64,000 nucleotides of DNA from Blastocatellia bacterium (GCA_016705245.1 JADIYM010000011.1:124001-188000); one strand, 5' to 3'. Counted from the stretch's first letter, positions 34,866-43,703 are shown. Numbers and translations are program-made. Notes: generated by a model from the sequence alone, not told the origin.

Positions 34866-37211
34866 ATGCCGCGAATTCACTTGCTGGAGCCGGCGGCGCA
34901 CGAGCGCACGCCGCTGCCGCGCGGGACCGTTCGGGTGCTTGGAATCGACCTTGGCACAACTAACTCGACGATCTGCGATGCCATCTTCGATCCGGACGAG
35001 CCGGAGATCGACATTCCCGGAGAGATCGTCATCGAGCAGGACTGCTTCGGCGAAATCGTGGCCGGGGCGCTTGTCCCGTCCGTTGTCGCCGTCGTCAACG
35101 ACCGGGCGGTTGTCGGGCACGCCGCTGCGCGGATGCGAACCGCGCCGGCCGAGCTCAACCTGGAAGAACAGGCGTCGATCTTCTACGAGACGAAGAACGA
35201 CATCGGGCTGGGAAAGGTGTACTTCAAGGCACCGCCCGGATTTCGGAGCCCGGCCGAGATCGGCGGCCACATCCTCGGCGCGCTCCACTGCGAAGCGACG
35301 GTCGCCGGCGGAGCCGCCCGCGTCGTTGTAACCGTGCCGGCGTCGTTTCAGACGGCGCAGCGTGCCGAGACCATTCGCGCCGCGGAGCTCGCGGGCCTGC
35401 ATCTGGAACCGGGCGATCTGCTCGATGAACCGGTGGCGGTCTTCATCGACAAGTTCGTGTCTGAGGACGGAGAGCCGTTCGTCAGTCGCGGAGGCCGCGT
35501 GCTCGTGTTCGACTTCGGTGGAGGGACGTGCGACGTCGCAATCTTTCAGGTCGTCGCCCCGCCGCGATGCCGCCCGAGGATCACTCCGCTGTCGGTATCG
35601 CGATATCACCGGCTTGGCGGCGGAGATATCGACCGCGCCATCGTCTACCAGGCTCTCGTGCCGCAGCTCGAAGAGCAGAACGGCCTTTCGCCTCACACAC
35701 TGACGTTCGACGACAAGCGGAACCATGCGGAGCCCGCGCTGCTCGCCGTCGCCGAAGCGCTCAAGGTCGAATTGACTTCGACGAGCGACGCCACATCGGC
35801 GACGATCCACAAGACCGTGAGGATTCCTCTCGAGGACCGGGAGCTTCGCCTCAAGAACCCGACGCTCACGCTCGAGGAGTTCGAATCCCTGCTGGATCCG
35901 TTCCTCGAGCGCGATCCGCTCTTCGGATCCAACTCGGAGTATCGGGTCGAGCTCTCGATTTTTGCGCCGATCTGGGACGCGTTCGATCGGACCGGACTCT
36001 CGGCGGACGACATCGACTTCGTGATGCTGGCTGGCGGCAGCACGCTCATCCCACAGGTTGTCTCGGCGATCCGGGACGCATTTCCGCGTGCAACGGTGAT
36101 CCGTTACGACGACGCGATGTCGGTGCAGACGGCCGTCGCGCGCGGTGCGGCCTATCACGCCCTCTCGCTCGCGCTCTTCGGCGAGGGCATCGTCAGGCCG
36201 GTGACGCTCGAGAGCATTTCGCTGAGAACCTCGTCCGGGCTCGCCGAGGTGATTCCAAAGGGCGTCGACCTGCCGTATCCGAAAGAGGGAGGGTGGTCGC
36301 GGCCGTGCGTGCTGGCGGTGCCGGCGGCGCGTGCCCACGGTCCCGTCGAGATGCGAATCGAGGTCGTGTCGGGAGTCGACAGCACGCTGCTCGACGTCCG
36401 GTACTGGGATATGCCGCCATCGTGCACGGCCGGGCAGCCGCTGAGGGTCGAATCACGACTGGACGAGAATCGGCAGCTCCACCTGCGCGTCTCGACAGAC
36501 GACGATGCGCAGGAACCGCTTGCGGTTCGCATCGAGAATCCAATCACGCACGTGGTCAACCCGGGCGAGGTTCGTCTCAGGATCGAACAGACCGAGCGGC
36601 AGCTCGAGTCAGAATCCGTTCCGGCGAGCGAGATCGTTTCGCGGCTGACGACGCTCGGTTCCGACTACGCCGAGATCGGACACCGCGAGAAGGCGCTCGA
36701 TCGCTATCGGCGCGCGCTTCGGAAGCTCGGGCGCCCGAGCGGGTGGATCCTATTCAAGATGGGCCTGGTCGCCGGCGATCTTGGAGACAAGGAATCGCAG
36801 GAGAAGTTCTACCTGCAGGCGGCTGAGGCGGATACCGCGATGTCGTCTCCGCTGTTCAATCTGGCGCTTTCGAAGTTCCGACAGGATCTGCTCGACGTAG
36901 CGCGAGTCCACGTCAACGCGGCCATCGACCGCAGTCCCGAGGGTCCGTATTACGCGTTGAAGGCGAGTATCGCGAATGCAGCTGGCGACCAGGCGACGCG
37001 GGATCGAGCGCTAGAACGGGCGTTTCACGAGTTTGCACCCGTCACGACGCTCGACTCGTTCGAGTTGCACTGGTTCGAGGCGGCGGCGGTGTTGAAGGGT
37101 GACGCCGGCCTCGTCGATCGCGCAAAGGAGGTTCGCCGCGCGTTGTCGCAGCGGAAGGGAATTGGAATCGTCGAGCGCGGCGTGCTTCCGGACTGCCTTG
37201 CTTCGGCGTAG
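34866..37211 (+). CDS. Hsp70-family ATPase with C-terminal TPR domain
   Basis: The 781-residue protein's Hsp70 ATPase core spans ~25-430: phosphate 1 GIDLGTTNSTICD, LVPSVVAVVND, VVVTVPASFQTAQRAETIRA, phosphate 2 VFDFGGGTCDVAIF, and the adenosine motif MLAGGSTLIPQVVSAIRDAF. A beta-rich peptide-binding-like region follows, but the DnaK lid is replaced by TPR-like helices (~590-770; DYAEIGHREKALDRYRRALR). It is therefore an Hsp70-like accessory chaperone rather than DnaK itself. Start ATG 34866 has aaggagagagg upstream. No DnaJ or GrpE gene lies in the window. Confidence 0.88.
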   Translation: MPRIHLLEPAAHERTPLPRGTVRVLGIDLGTTNSTICDAIFDPDEPEIDIPGEIVIEQDCFGEIVAGALVPSVVAVVNDRAVVGHAAARMRTAPAELNLEEQASIFYETKNDIGLGKVYFKAPPGFRSPAEIGGHILGALHCEATVAGGAARVVVTVPASFQTAQRAETIRAAELAGLHLEPGDLLDEPVAVFIDKFVSEDGEPFVSRGGRVLVFDFGGGTCDVAIFQVVAPPRCRPRITPLSVSRYHRLGGGDIDRAIVYQALVPQLEEQNGLSPHTLTFDDKRNHAEPALLAVAEALKVELTSTSDATSATIHKTVRIPLEDRELRLKNPTLTLEEFESLLDPFLERDPLFGSNSEYRVELSIFAPIWDAFDRTGLSADDIDFVMLAGGSTLIPQVVSAIRDAFPRATVIRYDDAMSVQTAVARGAAYHALSLALFGEGIVRPVTLESISLRTSSGLAEVIPKGVDLPYPKEGGWSRPCVLAVPAARAHGPVEMRIEVVSGVDSTLLDVRYWDMPPSCTAGQPLRVESRLDENRQLHLRVSTDDDAQEPLAVRIENPITHVVNPGEVRLRIEQTERQLESESVPASEIVSRLTTLGSDYAEIGHREKALDRYRRALRKLGRPSGWILFKMGLVAGDLGDKESQEKFYLQAAEADTAMSSPLFNLALSKFRQDLLDVARVHVNAAIDRSPEGPYYALKASIANAAGDQATRDRALERAFHEFAPVTTLDSFELHWFEAAAVLKGDAGLVDRAKEVRRALSQRKGIGIVERGVLPDCLASA

Positions 37212-37235
37212 CAGGGCCTCAGGATCGCGCTCCGA

Positions 37236-37565
37236 TTGGCGAGGGGCCGACCGCAGATGAGTTATGCGGTGGGATTTACGCGCGATGGATCGGACTACGG
37301 AAAGGCGCCCCGTTTGGCCCAGAACCCCGAGCGCAGCGAGGGGCCGACCGCAGATCAGTTGTGCGGTGTGGTTTACGCGCGATGGATCGGACCACGGCCC
37401 CTCGCTGCGCTCGGGGTTCTGGGTCAAACGTCATGCGTGTTCAACGGCCGTGAGAACGCGCCCCGTTTGGCGAGGGGCCGACCGCAGCCAAGTCATGCGG
37501 TGGGATTTACGCGCGATGTATCGGACCACGGCCCCTCGCTGCGCTCGGGGTTCTGGGTCAAACGT
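37236..37565. repeat. Family A array, copy 3 (tandem stem-loop units)
   Basis: The phrase gaggggccgaccgcag, followed by a variable 8-10 bp, gcggtgggatttacgcgcga and tgtatcgga or tggatcgga, occurs three times. Each is bounded by ccccgtttgg on the left. The second and third units end in the inverted arm ggcccctcgctgcgctcggg and ttctgggtcaaacg. Units are ~125-140 bp and in tandem. The array fills the gap between convergent Hsp70-TPR and dienelactone hydrolase genes; no gene is visible. Confidence 0.85.
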
Positions 37566-37622
37566 GGCGCGTGCTTCAGGCCCTTCGTCTGGCCGTGGTG
37601 TACCGGCTTGTCCACCGGGCGA

Positions 37623-38495
37623 CTACCCCTTCAGCTTGTCCTTGAAGAACGCGATGGTTCGCGACCAAGCGAGATCCGCCGCCTCCATGTTGTACCGCGC
37701 CGCCGACGAGTCGTTGTTGAAGGCGTGATTGACACCTTCGTACATGTGCAGCGTGTAGGCCTTCTTTGCTGTCTTGAGGGCCGTCTCGAAAGCCGGAATA
37801 CCCTCGTTGATCCTCGTGTCTAGCGATGCATAGTGCAGCATCAGCGGGGCGACGATCTTCGGCACGTCCGCCCCCTTTGGCTGACGACCGTAGTAAACGA
37901 CGCCGGCATCGAGCGCCGGCGCGTTTACGGCGAGATCTCCGACCATGCCTCCGCCCCAGCAGAAGCCAACGGCGCCGACTCGCTTGTTCCCGTTCGGGTG
38001 CTTCTCGAGGAACGTGACGGCCGCGGCTAGATTCTGGACCGTCTGCACGGGATCGAGCTTGGTGAAGAGCTCGCGAGCGGCGTCTTCGTTGGCAGGAGTT
38101 CCGCCTACCGGCGACAGCATGTCGACACCGAGAGCGAGGAAGCCCTCGAGCGCGACACGGCGCGTCACGTCCTCGATGTGCGGGGTCAGGCCGCGATTCT
38201 CGTGAATCACGATGACCGCCGGTAGCTTCGGAGACTTCTTTGCCGCCGGCTTCGGACGAACGAGATAGCCTTTGATGTCACCCGTGACACCCGGATACGT
38301 GACGCGCTCCGAGACCAGGCGTGGGTCGTCTGGAGCAACGACGCTTGCGCTAACCGAGCGCACCTCGAGCATCGGGAGTATCGCTGCGGCGGCGGCCGCG
38401 CTACCGGTGAGGCGCGCAAGGCGCTCTAGGAACAAGCGTCGCGGCAGCGGTGCGTGCGTGTATTCGTCGTAGAGCTCGAGAATGGACTTGTCCAT
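37623..38495 (-). CDS. Dienelactone hydrolase family protein, probably Tat-exported
   Basis: The 290-residue protein begins MDKSILELYDEYTHAPLPRR, then LFLERLARLTGSAAAAAAIL, a twin-arginine-like signal. The hydrolase domain has the HENRGLTPHIEDVTRR segment, nucleophile Cys in GFCWGGGMVGDLA, the acid in YASLDTRINEG and His in GVNHAFNNDSS, the DLH Cys-Asp-His triad. The substrate in vivo is unknown. ATG 38495 follows aggagagg; the frame to 38630 is rejected. Confidence 0.9.
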   Translation of the reverse strand: MDKSILELYDEYTHAPLPRRLFLERLARLTGSAAAAAAILPMLEVRSVSASVVAPDDPRLVSERVTYPGVTGDIKGYLVRPKPAAKKSPKLPAVIVIHENRGLTPHIEDVTRRVALEGFLALGVDMLSPVGGTPANEDAARELFTKLDPVQTVQNLAAAVTFLEKHPNGNKRVGAVGFCWGGGMVGDLAVNAPALDAGVVYYGRQPKGADVPKIVAPLMLHYASLDTRINEGIPAFETALKTAKKAYTLHMYEGVNHAFNNDSSAARYNMEAADLAWSRTIAFFKDKLKG

Positions 38496-38781
38496 GGTGC
38501 GGTCCTCTCCTGTGCGGCTGATTGGTTCATGTGGGCGACATGATACGGGATGCGGAAAGTCGTGCTTCGTCGGCCGCATGAAATCGGGACGTCGACGTGG
38601 AGTTCCGACTACACCATCTCGTGCATGCAATCACGATATGGGCCACGACCTGCGCTCTTCAGGCTTGGCCAATCAGGCTGCAAGTGTTCAGTGGAAAGAA
38701 GTTGTAGCGAAATGGGGATTTCAGGGCACAGGTATTGCTCTCGCTATCGACGTCCAACTACAACTCGGAGGAATCCAGCTC

Positions 38782-39318
38782 ATGAACAGCAACTGGAACA
38801 TCGTTGCGATCGCGGTCCTCGCTGCGCTCATCGGCGGAGTCGGCGGCGCATCGCTGATGAACTCACGGACGGCGCAAGCGGAAGCCAACCCGTCCGCGTC
38901 GTCACTGTCCACGGCTCCCGCTCCTCCTGCCCTCACGAATGAACAGATCGATCAGGTGGCACGCATCGCGGCGCTGACGGCCGTTGAGACGGTGCGCGAA
39001 ACTTCGGCTGTCCCCACGGCATCGGTTGCACGCGCTTCGTCGGCACGGAGCGGTCGCGCTCCGCGGCGCGTCTACTACGACTATGCGGCGCAATCGGGCG
39101 GACAGCCCGGAGTTGCATATGCGGCGCCGCAGAAGCGGTCTTTCTGGAGTCGTCACCGTGACATCCTCACGGTCGGCATCGGAACGGCGCTCGGCACGGC
39201 AATCGGTGCCGGGACCGGTGGCAAGAAGGGCGCGCTGATCGGCGCCGGCGTCGGCGCTGGAGGTTCGGCGCTCTACACGTACGGCCTTCGCGACCGATCC
39301 AATCGCTACGACCGTTAA
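38782..39318 (+). CDS. Exported glycine-zipper protein
   Basis: The 178-residue protein has an N-terminal signal or anchor (IVAIAVLAALIGGVGGASLM), an Ala/Pro/Ser-rich middle, a basic segment (RSGRAPRRVYYDYAAQ), and a YMGG-like glycine zipper (GIGTALGTAIGAGTGGKKGA then LIGAGVGAGGSALYTYG). Glycine zippers of this kind insert in membranes or oligomerise. The start at 38782 has ggagg seven bases before it; earlier in-frame ATGs do not. Lies divergent from dienelactone hydrolase. Confidence 0.78.
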   Translation: MNSNWNIVAIAVLAALIGGVGGASLMNSRTAQAEANPSASSLSTAPAPPALTNEQIDQVARIAALTAVETVRETSAVPTASVARASSARSGRAPRRVYYDYAAQSGGQPGVAYAAPQKRSFWSRHRDILTVGIGTALGTAIGAGTGGKKGALIGAGVGAGGSALYTYGLRDRSNRYDR

Positions 39319-39345
39319 CCCGCGCTCGAGTCTCGGATAAACGCA

Positions 39346-40281
39346 ATGAGCCGGCTGGCATCACGAAGGGTCCCTACGGTAATGATCCTGCTCGGGATGG
39401 TCGCGAGTCTCGCGGTCGTCCCGAGCGTCTCAGCAGCGTCGTATCCATTGACGCGACGTGTGGTGCGGGTGGTCGTACCGCGGGACGTGTCGTTTCAAGA
39501 GGACGAGCGCGGGCTCGTCACCAGTGTCTGGGTCAATACGGCGGGCCCGTTTGTGTTCGCGATCGACACGGGCGCCGGCACGACAATCGTTTCGCAGCGT
39601 GTGGCCGCCGAGGCGCGACTCGAGGTGAGGCGGTCCGTGTCGATTGCCGGACTGAGCGGCCGCATTGCAAAGGCTTACGAGTCGGCCCCGGCGGAGCTCG
39701 CGGCGGGATCGTCGACCAATCGCCTCCCGAGAGCTGTGCCGGTGACGATCTCGGATGGACTGCCGGCGGGCGTCGATGGACTGCTCGATCCGGCCCAGGC
39801 ATTCTGGCCGCTCGGGTTCACGATGGACTTCCCGCGGGGCTCGCTGAGCGCGTTCGATCCCGTCGCATCGCCGATCGTCAAAGACGACGTTCCTGAAGGC
39901 GGCGCCGTGACCGGCTGGCTGATGCGTGCAGATTCACGCCGCCCGTTCGTTTCACTCGACGGTGGCCGGACCGCCCTCATCGACACGGGATCGAGATTCG
40001 GACTCGCCGTGGGACGCATTGAGCAGCAGTCGTTCGGAATCCTCGACGGCGGACCGGATAGCGGCACCAGCGTGCGTGACCTCGGCGGCGGCACGGTCAA
40101 GGGGCGACGCACGACCGTAGCTCGCGTCGTGCTCGGAGGGATGGTGCTCGAAAACGTGCCGACCGACGTATTGTCCGGTGTGGCTCCAGGTACACCGATC
40201 CTTGTGGGTCGGGACGTGCTACGACCGTTCGTTGTCTCTTTCGACCCGCGCGCCCGGCTGATTCGACTCGCCCTGCGGTGA
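39346..40281 (+). CDS. Secreted retropepsin-like aspartyl protease with two DTG motifs
   Basis: The 311-residue protein has signal peptide VPTVMILLGMVASLAVVPSV. Two retropepsin-like halves each carry an active-site-type motif: FAIDTGAGTTIVSQ (~75) and ALIDTGSRFGLAVG (~218), with the flap-like AGLSGRIAK and the ending VGRDVLRPFVVSFDP. Two DTG sites in one chain could form a pseudo-dimer like pepsin. The gene ends next to the following secreted-protein gene (48 bp gap), likely one operon with the glycine-zipper gene. Confidence 0.82.
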   Translation: MSRLASRRVPTVMILLGMVASLAVVPSVSAASYPLTRRVVRVVVPRDVSFQEDERGLVTSVWVNTAGPFVFAIDTGAGTTIVSQRVAAEARLEVRRSVSIAGLSGRIAKAYESAPAELAAGSSTNRLPRAVPVTISDGLPAGVDGLLDPAQAFWPLGFTMDFPRGSLSAFDPVASPIVKDDVPEGGAVTGWLMRADSRRPFVSLDGGRTALIDTGSRFGLAVGRIEQQSFGILDGGPDSGTSVRDLGGGTVKGRRTTVARVVLGGMVLENVPTDVLSGVAPGTPILVGRDVLRPFVVSFDPRARLIRLALR

Positions 40282-40329
40282 ATGCGGGGTGCCGGTGTAT
40301 TCTGCCTCCGGGGTCAGTGGAGGTGCGTT

Positions 40330-41121
40330 GTGTTCAGAGCTTTCGCGTGTGCTGTCGCCGTCGCTTGCGGCCTGGTGGTAACGGGACCGGCGGGTGCGGC
40401 GCCTGTAGACGAGCCTGCGGCGGTTCCAGTGGTCCGGGCTGCTCCCGAGCGCGAGACGTCGGGAGAGGACGGGTGGTGGCAGCTGATTGAGTCGAGGGCC
40501 ATCGACGAGGCGCCCGAGCCGCTCGATCCGGTCGAGCGGTCGGCACGTGAGGCGAAGAACCTGCGTTATGACGAGCCGGACGGACGAGACCTCACGACCC
40601 TCGAACCGGGCACTTGCATGGAGACGATCGCCTGCTCCGGAGGTGGTCTTCGTCGGGCTCTCCCGGAGGGTGCATATGGAACGGTCGTACTCGGGACGGT
40701 GCGCGCCGTGCAGCCGTACCTCAGTTCCAGCAGAACTGCGATTTACACCGAGTACGAGCTCGAGGTCGAAGAGGTCTTCAGGTCCACCGGCGGTCACGTC
40801 CAGATTTTCGACCGTACGGTCGCCGTCGATCGAATGGGAGGCGTCCTTCGCCGGCGCTCCGGGCAGATCATCTCGTGCGGCTTCTCCGGGTCGATGATTC
40901 CACACACACTCGATCTGAATGGCCGGTATGTCATCTTTCTGAGAGAGGTGCACGACGGCAACGATCTGATGCTTGGCACCGTGTTCGAGCTTCGGGATGG
41001 ACAGACGTACATGCTGTGGGAAAGGCCCGAAGGCGATCGTCTCGTCGGTACGATCAGTGGCGAGGACCCTTCGATGTCGGATGAAGCGGCCTTTCTGCAG
41101 GCCGTCCGCGCGATGGGGTGA
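40330..41121 (+). CDS. Secreted protein sharing a beta-domain with the matrixin-like protease
   Basis: 263 residues from GTG 40330, which has ggaggtg six bases upstream; the earlier ATG (40282) gives an unlikely N-terminus. A signal peptide (AFACAVAVACGLVVTGPAGA) leads to a beta domain with YTEYELEVEEVFR, the conserved IISC and GRYVIFLREV. The pattern V-x-G-x-V, then Y-T/I-x-Y-x-L-x-V-E/R-E-V and later Y/A-V/A-IFL is shared with residues ~35-110 of the protein at 1148-2923. No catalytic residues are visible; function unknown. Confidence 0.72.
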   Translation: MFRAFACAVAVACGLVVTGPAGAAPVDEPAAVPVVRAAPERETSGEDGWWQLIESRAIDEAPEPLDPVERSAREAKNLRYDEPDGRDLTTLEPGTCMETIACSGGGLRRALPEGAYGTVVLGTVRAVQPYLSSSRTAIYTEYELEVEEVFRSTGGHVQIFDRTVAVDRMGGVLRRRSGQIISCGFSGSMIPHTLDLNGRYVIFLREVHDGNDLMLGTVFELRDGQTYMLWERPEGDRLVGTISGEDPSMSDEAAFLQAVRAMG

Positions 41122-41129
41122 GGGGGACG

Positions 41130-41320
41130 GTCGGCCCCTCGCTGCGCTCGGGGTTCTGGGCCAAACGGTGCGCGTTCATACGGGCTGTCAAAACGGACCA
41201 TCGCCGACCCAGAACCCGGAGCGCAGCGACGGGCCGACTGTAGCTCGACGGGCCGACTTTTCTCTCCGCAGGCTTGGGTTGGCACGTCGGCCCCTCGCTG
41301 CGCTCGGGGTTCTGGGTCAA
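41130..41320. repeat. Family A inverted-repeat element, copy 4
   Basis: Three arms alternate in orientation: 41132-41165 (ggcccctcgctgcgctcggg then gttctgggccaaacgg), 41206-41240 (the inverted form with cccagaacccggagcgcagc), and 41288-41323 (forward again, ending ctgggtcaaacgg). It merges directly into the 41 bp tandem repeat. Confidence 0.82.
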
Positions 41321-41436
41321 ACGGAGTACGTCCAGACGGCCCGTCTGAACAGACGGGTCAAACGGAGTGCGTCCATACGGCCCGTCTGAACAGACGGGCC
41401 AAACGGTGTGCGTCCAGACGGCCCGTCTGAACAGAC
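41321..41436. repeat. 41 bp tandem repeat, about 2.8 copies, each with a hairpin
   Basis: Units start at 41321, 41362 and 41403 with acgg(a/t)gt(a/g)cgtcca. Each contains the perfect palindrome cccgtctgaacagacggg or most of it. Copies differ by a few bases. It lies between the convergent secreted-protein and S41 genes. Confidence 0.85.
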
Positions 41437-41455
41437 CATCAAGACGCATACCGAC

Positions 41456-42835
41456 TCACCGATTGATCACCGAGTTCACCCGTCCGCCGCCATCGTCCTC
41501 AAAGTTCGGGTTCGACGGATCGATCAGCATTCGGCCGTCGACGACGAGCTTGTACGTATGCTTTCCAGGCGGTAGATCGACTCGACACACCCATCCGTCG
41601 CCTTCCCTGGCGAACAGCGTCGCGTCGGGATTCCAGTCGTTGAACGAGCCCGCAAGCGCCACGCGCCGGGCAAACGCCGCGCCCTTCAGCCGGAACTCGG
41701 TGTTGCCGGCGAGGCTTGGCGGCGTCTCGGGCTTTGTCTTCGCCTTAGCGTCTTCGAGCTTCTTCGCGGCCTCCTGCAGCACTTCCTCGAGGTCACGGGC
41801 GCGCGGCGTACCCTTCGCTCCCTCGATGAGCTTGGTGATCGCATCGTGGTAGGCCCACTCGAGTGCATATCCCGCCGGCACCTTCACGTCCGGTTCGACG
41901 CCGGGCCCCTCCCAGTTGGTCTTGGTGATCGGATTGATCGCACGTCCCGTCGGCACGAACATCCGGAAGTGCGGACCGAGCCGCTCGCCTCCGCCCGGAT
42001 TGGCGCCGCCGCCCGTGGCTTCGCCCACGATCGTCGCGCGTTTGAGCGTCTTGAGGTTGTTCGCGAACTCCTCGGCGCCCGAGAAAGTCCGGCGGCTCGT
42101 CAGCACGTAGACCGGCTTGTTTCCGTATTTCGGCCCTGGAACGTACGGAAGCGTCCAGTATTCGGTCGTCCTGTTGTCCTCTCGATAATAGAGGTCGTTC
42201 AGATGCACCGGTTCATCGCCAAAGAGATAGGTGCAAAGCAGCGCGACCATCGCGGGGTCGCCGCCGCCGTTCTGCCGCAGGTCAAAAATCAGGACATCCG
42301 TGCTCGAGAGGAACGACATTGCGTGAGTCGCAGTCTCAGCCGCCAGCGTCGCGTCGTAGAATCCGCGAAGGTCGATATATCCGACATTGCCTTGCATTCG
42401 CTCCAGGCGCTCGAAGCCGTGGTTGAGGCGCCGTGACTGGAGACGATACTCCTCGATCTCCTCGGCAGACGGTTCGCTCCTGTTCGGGCGTTCCGGCAGC
42501 GGCTCGGCGCTGTATCCGATCCGGATGTGACGATCTCCCGTCACCTCCTGAACGTGCAGAGTCAGGACCTCGGCGAACGGAGGACCAAGGGTGAGGTTGT
42601 CGTATTCTCCCCGTTTCTGGCGGTCTCGGATTGCGGAGGCCACCTTTTTGGCCACCTCCGGAAAGACGTACCGCCTGTCGAGCGTGTCGAGCACGGCGTC
42701 GATCACCGACCCACGAGTCGCTGCATCGATGCGCAGATCCGGCTTCGGTTGCTGGGCTGCGGCGGCGCCGGTCAGCCCGCATGTCACGATGGACAGCATC
42801 AGTACCAGATTCATCAATCGCCGATTCATGTACAT
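41456..42835 (-). CDS. Exported S41-family peptidase with C-terminal glycogen-binding-like domain
   Basis: The 459-residue protein has signal peptide LVLMLSIVTCGLTGAAAAQQ. The S41/IRBP-like core has an N-terminal helical cap (VIDAVLDTLDRRYVFPEVAK), GYIDLRGF, LIFDLRQNGGGDPAMV, and the catalytic Ser in TSRRTFSGAEEFANNLK (~255). No PDZ domain. Residues ~385-459 are an E-set/CBM48-like domain (RVALAGSFNDWNPD, GKHTYKLVVDGRMLIDPSNP), the same kind as in the subtilase at 21849. TetR gene lies 5 bp upstream, so the pair is an operon. Confidence 0.88.
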   Translation of the reverse strand: MYMNRRLMNLVLMLSIVTCGLTGAAAAQQPKPDLRIDAATRGSVIDAVLDTLDRRYVFPEVAKKVASAIRDRQKRGEYDNLTLGPPFAEVLTLHVQEVTGDRHIRIGYSAEPLPERPNRSEPSAEEIEEYRLQSRRLNHGFERLERMQGNVGYIDLRGFYDATLAAETATHAMSFLSSTDVLIFDLRQNGGGDPAMVALLCTYLFGDEPVHLNDLYYREDNRTTEYWTLPYVPGPKYGNKPVYVLTSRRTFSGAEEFANNLKTLKRATIVGEATGGGANPGGGERLGPHFRMFVPTGRAINPITKTNWEGPGVEPDVKVPAGYALEWAYHDAITKLIEGAKGTPRARDLEEVLQEAAKKLEDAKAKTKPETPPSLAGNTEFRLKGAAFARRVALAGSFNDWNPDATLFAREGDGWVCRVDLPPGKHTYKLVVDGRMLIDPSNPNFEDDGGGRVNSVINR

Positions 42836-42840
42836 GTTCC

Positions 42841-43536
42841 TCAGGTCGTCGGATTGCGTCGTCCCGCTGCCGGTTTCGGAACGGACGTTGGGCTGGAAAG
42901 GACTCCCGCCACGACAATGGCCGCGATCCGGCGAGCTCGCCGCTCGACGTCGTTGCGGTTGCCGAGCTCACGCGGGCTCAGGCCATAGGGCAGAAGTGAG
43001 TTGGTTGATTCGAGCAACGCCTCGGCGGCATCCCGTGCGTCCGGGATCAATTCGCCGGTCGAGCTGGAGGAACCGAGCAACGCCGCCTCGAACACGGCGG
43101 ATTCCTTCTCGAGGTTCCGGCCGCGGCGCTCGAGGTAAGACAGTCTGAGCGAGGCGAAGATTTCGTCGAGGCTCGCCGGATAATGGCTAACGCAATCGAA
43201 GCGGTAGAGCACACGATCGACCAGCATTGCCTCGAGCCGCTCGTTGAGCGTCCCGGGCCCCACCGCGATCAACCTGAGGCGTTCGCACAACCGATCCACG
43301 ATCCGGTCGATCGTCGTCAGGAAGACCTCCTCCTTGCTTCGGAAGTGCAGATACGTCGTGCCCTTGCCGATTCTCGCTTCGCGGGCGATGTCGTCCATCG
43401 TCGTCTTGCGATAGCCGTATCGCCCAAGCAGCGACTCCGCTGCGTCGAGTATGGTGTCGCGAGCCGTAGCCGAAGCCGGCTCCGGAGGTGCTTTCATCAT
43501 GACGAATGACCAATTGCGGATTTCAGTCAGGATCAT
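42841..43536 (-). CDS. TetR family transcriptional regulator
   Basis: The 231-residue protein has an N-terminal TetR helix-turn-helix (ILDAAESLLGRYGYRKTTMD then IAREARIGKGTTYLHFRSKEE) and a helical ligand domain; the ligand is unknown. ATG 43536 is the first start; MMKAPPEP at 43503 is equally plausible. It immediately precedes the S41 peptidase and probably autoregulates that operon. Confidence 0.9.
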   Translation of the reverse strand: MILTEIRNWSFVMMKAPPEPASATARDTILDAAESLLGRYGYRKTTMDDIAREARIGKGTTYLHFRSKEEVFLTTIDRIVDRLCERLRLIAVGPGTLNERLEAMLVDRVLYRFDCVSHYPASLDEIFASLRLSYLERRGRNLEKESAVFEAALLGSSSSTGELIPDARDAAEALLESTNSLLPYGLSPRELGNRNDVERRARRIAAIVVAGVLSSPTSVPKPAAGRRNPTT

Positions 43537-43703
43537 GCTTCCGCCCTAGACGCCCGTGCAAGGCAAAAAGTTCCAGTTCTTGATTGGCCCCTTCAGTCCA
43601 GTTGACGGGGACAGGCGCCGCCCGTACTCTCGGTCGCTTGGCCGCAGGCGGATCGTCGGGACCGGAGCAGTCCGAAGGCGACCGCGGGCCGGTGGGAGAC
43701 AGA

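Noticed and set aside
37236..41436. Repeat arrays resembling CRISPR
   Set aside because: Repeats are palindromic and spacers are themselves repeated or absent, with no cas gene in the window; the 41 bp units have no unique spacers.
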